A DNA stretch of 64,000 nucleotides, from the NCBI GenBank assembly GCA_013306675.1, contig JABLUY010000185.1:1-64000 (forward strand). Reading direction: 5' to 3'. A program made the translations under genes and the position numbers. The notes under the pieces are model-generated. The model did not search any database, was not told the DNA's origin, and saw only the letters and a program-made list of their open reading frames with translations. How positions within the stretch are numbered: position 1 is the stretch's first letter; the number at the start of each line of letters is the position of its first letter. The stretch comes from Thraustochytrium sp. TN22. Taxonomy: Eukaryota > Sar > Bigyra > Thraustochytrida > Thraustochytriidae. Shown here in pieces: positions 58,064-64,000 of this stretch.

Positions 58064-58924
58064 TCATCGCGAACGGCGCTGACCATCGCGCGACTCGCGG
58101 GCATCGCGAGAAGGCACGGGCGGCGCGAGCTTGGTGGGCTCCGCCTCGCCCTCGGTCCGCTCGAGAATGCCAGGCACGTAGCGGTGGAAGTAGGAGATGA
58201 GGCCCATGTTGCGAGCGCGCTTGATCATCTTGACGATCTTGCGCTGCTTCTTCTCAGACAGACCGGTCTTGTAGCGCGGCAGGATCTGGCCCATGGGCGA
58301 GATGAAGCGGCTGAGGAACCACAGGTTGGTGTGCTGGATCTCGAAGCCCGTGCGCTCGAGGCGCGCCGGGCGGTGCACGCGGCGCGGCGTGAAGCCCGTG
58401 CGCTGGTTGATGCTGGAGATGGACTCGTTCACATCGACGAAGGCAATCGGGTCGAAGATCTGGCCCGGGCGCATCTGCTTGCGCGCCAGGCGCTCCTGGA
58501 AGAGCGCCTTGACCTCGGCCGAGGTGGCCAGCGGCCGGGTCTCAGGCCGCGAGGGCGGCAGCGGCCGCGACATGTCCTCGGTCGCGCCGCCGGCCGCGCC
58601 GCCCGAGGCCAGGGGCGGCTTGCCCATGGCCCTGCGCACGCGGTCCTCGTCCACCGGCACGAAGCCCCTGCGCGCGCCCTTGGTGGCGAAGGAGTCCAGC
58701 AGGTCGTCCTCGCTCATGGACGGCAGCCCGCGGGACTCCTCGCCGCCGCGCTGCTTGCTGCCGGCCAGCGCGTCCAGCAGCTCGTTCTTCTTCTCCTTGT
58801 CGTCGTCGCCGGGGCCGCTGCCGTCCGCCAGCCCGCGCGCCGCGCCGCCGCGCAGCGCCGCCGCGCGCCGCGCCACCAGCCCGCGCGCCGCGCCGCCGCG
58901 CAGCATCGCCGTGTGCATCATCAT
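58064..58924 (-). CDS. MRPS18: Mitochondrial small-subunit ribosomal protein bS18m
   Basis: 286 residues from 58924 (MMMHTAML, or a few codons in). An Arg/Ala-rich leader with a duplicated RGGAARGL (residues about 9-31) fits a mitochondrial presequence. The S18 core lies late (about 190-260): HTNLWFLSRFISPMGQILPR, YKTGLSEKKQRKIVKMIKRA and RNMGLISYFHRY, matching bacterial bS18 (RFIxxxGKILPRRxTG, QRxLxxAIKRARxxxLLPY). The long N-terminal extension (residues about 30-180) is a eukaryotic addition. bS18 sits near the platform of the small subunit next to bS6. Confidence 0.88.
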   Translation of the reverse strand: MMMHTAMLRGGAARGLVARRAAALRGGAARGLADGSGPGDDDKEKKNELLDALAGSKQRGGEESRGLPSMSEDDLLDSFATKGARRGFVPVDEDRVRRAMGKPPLASGGAAGGATEDMSRPLPPSRPETRPLATSAEVKALFQERLARKQMRPGQIFDPIAFVDVNESISSINQRTGFTPRRVHRPARLERTGFEIQHTNLWFLSRFISPMGQILPRYKTGLSEKKQRKIVKMIKRARNMGLISYFHRYVPGILERTEGEAEPTKLAPPVPSRDARESRDGQRRSR

Positions 58925-59757
58925 CGCCGCCGCCGCCGCCAGGGCCGCGCGGCCGCCGCGCGGGGGCCGGCCGGGCCGGGGCCGCCGGGCGCGCCGCGCT
59001 GCCGCCGCTCGCCGCCGCGCCGCCGCGCGCTGCCTCGCGTCTGCGCCGTGGGGCGGGGCTCTGCGGACTCGGGCGTCGAGTCGTGGTCGCCGCAGCGCGC
59101 CCGGCCGCGGCGCCGCGCGCCTTGGGCCGCTTCTTAGGCCGCGCCGCCGCGCCTCTTCATGAAAGTAAAAAAGATAGCTTCTGAAGACCGAAGCCCCTGG
59201 GGCCGAGGGGCCGAGAGGACGGGGAGGTCGGCTCTTGCGACGGGAAGCGCCGCTTTTCTGGCGCTCGCAAGCTATTCGTGCGTTCTCGTCATTTGCGATG
59301 CGAAAGCGTTGAACTCACATCAAGAGCTTGCAGCTTGGTTAGCTAAGCTCTTCGCGGCGGCAGCGCCCTGAGCTCGACGCGGGCGACAAAGCCATCAGAC
59401 TATCACATCAAAGCCTGCAGTGAGAGAGGACGGAAAACATTGTTAGAATTGTGTTGGCATCACTACACTTGGCCGGATGAATTGCCGGCATGTCGCTGTT
59501 CGCGCTAGTCGCGCTAGTCGCGCTAGTCGCGCTTGTCGTGCGTCACGGCGACGGCGCCCTTGGGCTCGACGCGGGCTACAGCGTGTGCAGACCAGCCAGA
59601 GAGAGAGGATTGAAAAGTACAGCTGCGGCTTTGATCCCTTTTTCGAATTGAGTCGGCACTTCCTACACCTGGCCGGACAGGACGTCGCTGTTGTCCGCGC
59701 TAGTCGCGCTCGTTGCGCTTCTCGTGACGCCGCGGCCCTCGCCGCGAGGGGGGTTAC
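58925..59757. other. Region upstream of bS18m, with diverged direct repeats
   Basis: Two copies at offset about 192-200 bases: GCTCGACGCGGGC at 59372 and 59564, and CTACAC(T/C)TGGCCGGA at about 59463 and 59663. A nine-base CGCGCTAGT microsatellite lies at about 59501-59537. No gene supported. Confidence 0.45.
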
Positions 59758-61683
59758 TTAGTCGGAGAAGGTTGGATGTTCGATTTCGTCCTCAGCGGCC
59801 CGCGAGAGGAGGCCTATGGAGCGCGCCCAGCGAGCAGAGCTGCGCGAGAGGGCCTGGGGCATGCGGGCGCCTCGGAAGAGGCTCCAACGGCCGCGTTCCT
59901 TGGCGGCGGCATGATCAAGCTGCTTGACACCTGACATGCTGGAGCTCGTGAGGATGTCAGAGGCGGAGCTGCGGCGCGGGAACTTGACTGAGATCATCGA
60001 GTCCGAGAAGGTGTTGCTGACATTGACGATGTCTTCATCGGATTCGTTGAAGTTGTGCTCCTTGAGGTTCGACTTGGCAGAAAAGTCACTGCTGTCGGCA
60101 CCGCTTAGGCTCAGACGGTGGCGGAAGTGCGAGAAGTTAGACGTGCCAAATGGGTGCATGGAGATCTTGTAGTGCGAGTGATGCGGCTGCGCCTGCTGCT
60201 GTTGCTGTAACTGCTGCTGCTCTGGTCCGTATCGGCCCGCGCCCAGGCCACTCGCGGACTTGGCCACCATAGGCGGGGAGGGCGGCTTCCGTGCAGCGGT
60301 GCTGGCTCCGCCGGCGTCCTCGGCCGTGGGGCTTGCGCTGCTGCCAGCAGCCGCGCCGCTGGCATCGGCGGCGAGTTGCTGCTTGTATCGCTCGGCGAAC
60401 TTGTCCGGGATAAGGTCCTCGCGCCAGCGGTACAGCTCGAGCTTCTCGGCGAAGGAGAGCCGACGAATGCGGCGCTTCTTCTTCTTCGCGCGGCGCGGCG
60501 AGATGTTCTCTGACACGGTTTGCGTATGCGTATCGTTGAATGCGTGCTCGTCCTGCAGCGGGGCGGAGATTGGATTTAAAGGCAGGCCAGAGGGCTCGGT
60601 GCGCAGCACGATGACCGATTCGGCGAATTGAACGTTGAGTTTGCCTCCGAGGAGCGACCGCGCCGACCAGGGGAGAAAGTCGAAGCTTTCATCGCCCTCC
60701 TCGTCTTCTTCGCTGTACGTGAGCGCCGTCTGGAAGCTCTCAGCCCTGCTCACGGGTGACCTGCTGCTCACTCGGGCGACGGAGTCCGCAGCAACCGAGC
60801 CTTCAGGCGTTGCACTGCCAGTGCCTTGAGGCGCAGTGGCGCCGGCGCCTGCGCCGGCGTGGCTGCCGATGGCCGCTGAGGCCGCCATGGCTGCGTCCCA
60901 GAGACTATGCACATAGTGCTTGCGCCTGCTCTGCATGAGGGTGCGATGGTCCACTGCGTCTTTCATCCCCGCGTCAAGGCCGGTATCTTCATCCTCGCCA
61001 GCTCCGTCCCCGAATGAATCCTCATACGAGAGCTCGTCCACATGCAGGACGCTGGCCCCGTGGTCCCAGTCCGGCGAAGCGGCCGACGAAGGACTGCGCG
61101 CGCGGCCCGCAACTGCCGCGCGCGGCGACGCCGGCGAGAACGCAATCTCGCGCTTCAGCTCGTCGAAGATGTCCTCCTCGGAGATCCCACCATTGCGCAG
61201 CAGCTCAACCAGCTCCTCCGTACGACCGATCTGCTCGGGCGCATTCTCGAGGAGAAACCACTTGAGCCGCTTCCGCACGCCGCGCGGCGACGCCAGCGAG
61301 CTGAAGAGTGGTTTGCTGTCCGCAGCAGCCTCCTCGTACGTCTGCACCGCGCTCATGTCGAGCTGGCGCAGGCTCTCGCGCTGCGTATCCAGCACCGAGC
61401 GCTGCATTGCGGGCTTGACGGTCTGGCTTGCCTCGGCCTTCGGCGAAACCACATCGTCGTAGTCGTAACTGGACCACCTCTGCGCATGGAAGCTTTGGAC
61501 GCCGTGCGCCTGCTGCGGCCGCGCCATGACCACGCGGCTGTGCGACTTCATCTCAATGTCCGACAAGCTGCGCCGGCGCATGATGGTGTCATCGTAGGTC
61601 GCCACCACCTGCTGTGGATGCTGCTGCACGCCCTGCACGTACAGGTTCACGCGCCCGGCACGCTCCATCCTGCCAGGCGTCAA
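59758..61683 (-). CDS. Ser/Arg-rich protein of unknown family
   Basis: 641 residues starting MTPGRMERAGRVNLYVQ (a second ATG follows five codons on). Mostly disordered, with one helix-rich patch (about 128-180; KRLKWFLLENAPEQIGRTEE, LVELLRNGGISEEDIFDEL) and a basic cluster KKKKRRIRRLSFAEKLELY near residue 398. Ser sites in RRxS contexts (RRRSLSD, RRLSF, RRSSASD) suggest basophilic-kinase phosphorylation. There is Gln-rich sequence near 480. No enzyme or known domain is recognised. It ends TFSD. Confidence 0.5.
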   Translation of the reverse strand: MTPGRMERAGRVNLYVQGVQQHPQQVVATYDDTIMRRRSLSDIEMKSHSRVVMARPQQAHGVQSFHAQRWSSYDYDDVVSPKAEASQTVKPAMQRSVLDTQRESLRQLDMSAVQTYEEAAADSKPLFSSLASPRGVRKRLKWFLLENAPEQIGRTEELVELLRNGGISEEDIFDELKREIAFSPASPRAAVAGRARSPSSAASPDWDHGASVLHVDELSYEDSFGDGAGEDEDTGLDAGMKDAVDHRTLMQSRRKHYVHSLWDAAMAASAAIGSHAGAGAGATAPQGTGSATPEGSVAADSVARVSSRSPVSRAESFQTALTYSEEDEEGDESFDFLPWSARSLLGGKLNVQFAESVIVLRTEPSGLPLNPISAPLQDEHAFNDTHTQTVSENISPRRAKKKKRRIRRLSFAEKLELYRWREDLIPDKFAERYKQQLAADASGAAAGSSASPTAEDAGGASTAARKPPSPPMVAKSASGLGAGRYGPEQQQLQQQQQAQPHHSHYKISMHPFGTSNFSHFRHRLSLSGADSSDFSAKSNLKEHNFNESDEDIVNVSNTFSDSMISVKFPRRSSASDILTSSSMSGVKQLDHAAAKERGRWSLFRGARMPQALSRSSARWARSIGLLSRAAEDEIEHPTFSD

Positions 61684-62769
61684 GGGACTGCCCCGCCTGC
61701 GCGGGCAGCGGCGTGAAGCTGCCGTGCTGTAGTGCGAGACTTGCGCTGGCTAGACTAGCTGACACGAACAAGCAGAGAAGCAACTACTCAGCAAATCGGA
61801 GTGTCTGACCCCAAGTCCACTCCACCGCTGCCGGCCCGCGCGCGAAACTGGACCCTTAGCGAAACTAGCTAGAGTCCATTCTGCGCAGTGGAGCTGCGGG
61901 AGGCCTCCAGGCTCTCCCGCGCGGACCCCAATTCCAAAAAAACGGAGTTGCAACACCCTCGCAGCCCAAGGATAGTGGCTGCTTGGCCTTGTATTGGCCA
62001 CACGCGCTCTCGAACGCACTACACATCCCATTCCCAGACCCGCCCTGAACGTGCCGCGCCAGGCCAGCCAAGGACTGCGTTCGGGGGCAATCAGGCGGCT
62101 TCTGAAAGTAAAAGTGCGCAGGCTATCGAGCAGCTGCATGCAGTGGAGCGCGCAGCACCACGCGCTGAGTCCGAGTCCGTGAGTACACACTTTCTCCGCG
62201 CCGCAAGAGGTCGGTTCGTTAACTTCAATGGCTGCTAGGCGCTTGTAGCTTAGTGCAGAGAGAACCAGCGAACCAGTGCCGACTCCACGCGGCCGCTTCC
62301 GCGTGCCAAAACCCCGCTACGCTAATTGCGGTGCCCGGACGTTGTCCGTCAGACCCGCCACCATGGTAATGGATTGAGGCGCGCGGCGCCGATCTCAGAT
62401 CTCAGCAGGCTCCTGCTGACCATGGTGAGTCCTGAGAGCCTCGTCACAATAGCCTGGCGCTTCCGCACACACTGCACGGCATAGCGCGGCCCACAGCCGG
62501 TTGTAGCCCTGTGGGCACAACATCAAGAGGTGCAAGTACGCGTCGCGAGCCGTTGGACCGCTTTCCGTGGCATATGCCCATACCAGACCAGAGCACCGTG
62601 ACTGCATGCATTGCGCGGCGGCGGCTGGGCCTCGCGCGGCGGCGAGCCGTGAGCGAGCGAGCGAGCTTCGTTGGCCTCGTGCGCCCGCGACCGCGCAGCC
62701 TGCGGTCAGCGAGGCGGCTGCATAGGCGCCCGCTGGCGAGCCTTCGCTCGGCTCAGTCAGCGTAGCAGA
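61684..62769. other. Divergent upstream region before the K+ channel
   Basis: No gene is seen. Direct CTAGCTAG-type motifs at about 61750 and 61862. An in-frame extension of the channel frame upstream of 62770 is open, so an upstream start or exon is possible. Confidence 0.35.
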
Positions 62770-64000
62770 ATGCTTAATCAGGCGGTCGGCGATACGCAGC
62801 GCGCCGTGTACGCGTCGATGCGCGTTAGGTCGAGCCCGGCGAATGCGCGCCTGAGCATGGGCGGCGGCAGCGGCCCCGGCGCGGCGCCGCTCGCGGGGAC
62901 CGGAAGCTCCAGCAGCAAGGTGCAGGGCATCCCGTCGGCTGCCACCTTGCCCAGTCCGGCAGGCATCGAGGAGGGCACCGTGGTCCGGGAACCGATCACC
63001 AAGCGACACACGTCCGTGACCATGTATGGCTCGCGCAAAGTGACGCCCATGGGCGAGCTGACACGGCACCAGCCGACGATACGGAAGATCTCCGCCTTGG
63101 CACCCGAGCTGAGCGGGCGCAGGCTAAACGGGACGGTCGTGCACAAGCTAGAGAAAGTAGCTGATGAGGAGGCTGCGGCCATGCGGCGCGGGTCCTTTCG
63201 CGCCCCGGTGGGTACCTCCTCGCGAGACTGTCGGTGGTGGCTTCTGCTGGACCCAAGTGGCGCCTTCCGCAATCGCTGGGACATTGGCGTCATCGTGGCA
63301 CTGCTCTTCGTCTCCATTGTCACACCTTTCGAGGTGGCCTTCTTGGAATCCGCCGGGCCAGGCCTTCACGCGCTCAACATTGTCATCAATGCCTTTTTCT
63401 GCATCGACATTGTGCTGAACTTTATTACCCCCTTTGAGTCCGCGCAAGGGGTCTGGGTGTACAGTCACTCGCGCATTGCGCTTCATTACGTCACCTCGTG
63501 GTTTGCGGTGGACCTTGTCTCCGTGCTGCCATTTGACATGCTGCGCATGATCCGCCTCATGCGCCTCACCAAGCTCCTGCGCATATTCCGCGCGAGCCGC
63601 GTGCTCAAGCGTTGGGAGACGCACGTCTCCATCAACTACGGCTCGCTCACGCTCTGCAAGTTCCTGCTGTATATGCTGCTGCTCAGTCACTGGCTCGCCT
63701 GCCTATTTCGCCTCGTCAGCGGCCTCGGTGCCTATGATGGTGAGAGCTGGCTTTCCTCTTACTTTTCTGGCCCCGTCGATCTCGAAACGCTCGACGACGA
63801 GACGCGAGTCTCGCACGAGTACAACGCTGCGCTCTACTGGGCCGTCATGACCGTCACCACAATTGGCTACGGCGACGTCATTCCCAAGACGGTCGTGGAG
63901 CGCTGGGTGGCCATCGTAGCGATGATGCTCGGCGGCGCCGCCTACGCATACATTGTCGGTTCCGTCTGTGGCTTGGTGGCAAGCATGGGCGAGCTCACGG
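62770..64000 (+). CDS. Voltage-gated K+ channel, EAG/CNBD-like (3' partial)
   Basis: Begins at the ATG 62770 (MLNQAVGDTQRA) and runs off the window end, with no stop, so the first about 410 residues are visible. After a Ser/Thr-rich cytosolic N-terminus (about 1-160), six-helix topology appears: S1 (WDIGVIVALLFVSIVTPFEV), S2 (LNIVINAFFCIDIVLNF), S3 (FAVDLVSVLPFDM), an Arg-rich S4 (RMIRLMRLTKLLRIFRASRV), S5 (LCKFLLYMLLLSHWLACLF), pore loop with K+ filter TTIGYGDVIPK, and S6 (AIVAMMLGGAAYAYIVG). The early ALNIVINAFFCIDIVLNFIT and post-S4 sequences resemble EAG/HCN-type channels. A cyclic-nucleotide-binding domain may follow beyond the window. Confidence 0.88.
   Translation, partial: MLNQAVGDTQRAVYASMRVRSSPANARLSMGGGSGPGAAPLAGTGSSSSKVQGIPSAATLPSPAGIEEGTVVREPITKRHTSVTMYGSRKVTPMGELTRHQPTIRKISALAPELSGRRLNGTVVHKLEKVADEEAAAMRRGSFRAPVGTSSRDCRWWLLLDPSGAFRNRWDIGVIVALLFVSIVTPFEVAFLESAGPGLHALNIVINAFFCIDIVLNFITPFESAQGVWVYSHSRIALHYVTSWFAVDLVSVLPFDMLRMIRLMRLTKLLRIFRASRVLKRWETHVSINYGSLTLCKFLLYMLLLSHWLACLFRLVSGLGAYDGESWLSSYFSGPVDLETLDDETRVSHEYNAALYWAVMTVTTIGYGDVIPKTVVERWVAIVAMMLGGAAYAYIVGSVCGLVASMGELT

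Noticed and set aside
1-64000. tRNA, rRNA or CRISPR genes
   Set aside because: No cloverleaf with a convincing T-loop, no rRNA sequence and no regular spaced-repeat array was found by eye; a tRNAscan run would be decisive.

Overview
This is nuclear DNA from a GC-rich, gene-dense eukaryotic microbe. Most genes are single open frames, and the introns found are short (about 60-290 bases) with GT(A/G)NGT-type donors. The gene set is eukaryotic: cytosolic ribosomal protein eL28, mitochondrial bS18m, a kinesin, the cilium gene BBS1, ubiquilin, PPP and PP2C phosphatases, an SLC5-type symporter, a TLC-domain protein and a voltage-gated K+ channel. BBS1 implies a ciliated or ancestrally ciliated cell. 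A Crinkler-type nuclease-kinase and remnants of large-DNA-virus genes would suit a stramenopile-like protist (labyrinthulomycete or oomycete relative), but the sequence alone does not settle the lineage. No plastid or photosynthesis gene was seen.

Layout. 0-3 kb: the end of a TIR-domain gene, a WW-domain protein and a small acylated protein. 3.4-5.8 kb: a gene-poor stretch with an AT-rich island and a decayed ankyrin fragment. 5.8-13 kb: a myristoylation-type protein diverging from a very large C2/PH membrane protein. 13.6-19 kb: folylpolyglutamate synthase and a spliced leucine-rich-repeat receptor-like protein. 19-30 kb: a PPP phosphatase diverging from BBS1, then eL28, a 705-residue orphan and a TLC-domain protein. 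A 300-base tandem duplication sits across the two convergent gene ends. 30-36 kb: an SLC5-type symporter diverging from a METTL13-like methyltransferase, then a type II Na+/phosphate cotransporter. 35.7-36.6 kb: two satellite-like arrays. 36.7-41.7 kb: ubiquilin, two coiled-coil proteins (one with many TQT motifs) and a small spliced orphan. 41.7-46.2 kb: an accessory-looking island with two virus-gene fossils, the nuclease-kinase protein and a doubtful ORF. 46.2-64 kb: an ABM-like mitochondrial protein, GMP reductase, a PH-domain protein, a kinesin, a PP2C with NPF motifs, a glycosyltransferase-like protein, bS18m, a Ser/Arg-rich orphan, and a K+ channel running off the end.

There are no operons. 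Neighbouring genes are often divergent pairs sharing a short upstream region (for example 32.1-32.4 kb and 38.0-38.2 kb) or convergent pairs with close ends. Pentanucleotide GCAGC/GCCGC tracts lie just upstream of many start codons, and CTAGCTAG clusters recur at gene borders. The most promising unexplained items are the candidate LC8-binding hub (39.0-40.8 kb), the NPF-motif PP2C (54.2-56.2 kb), the phosphate transporter with two possible tails that both end in SQV, the duplications of gene 3' ends, and the island at 41.7-46.2 kb.
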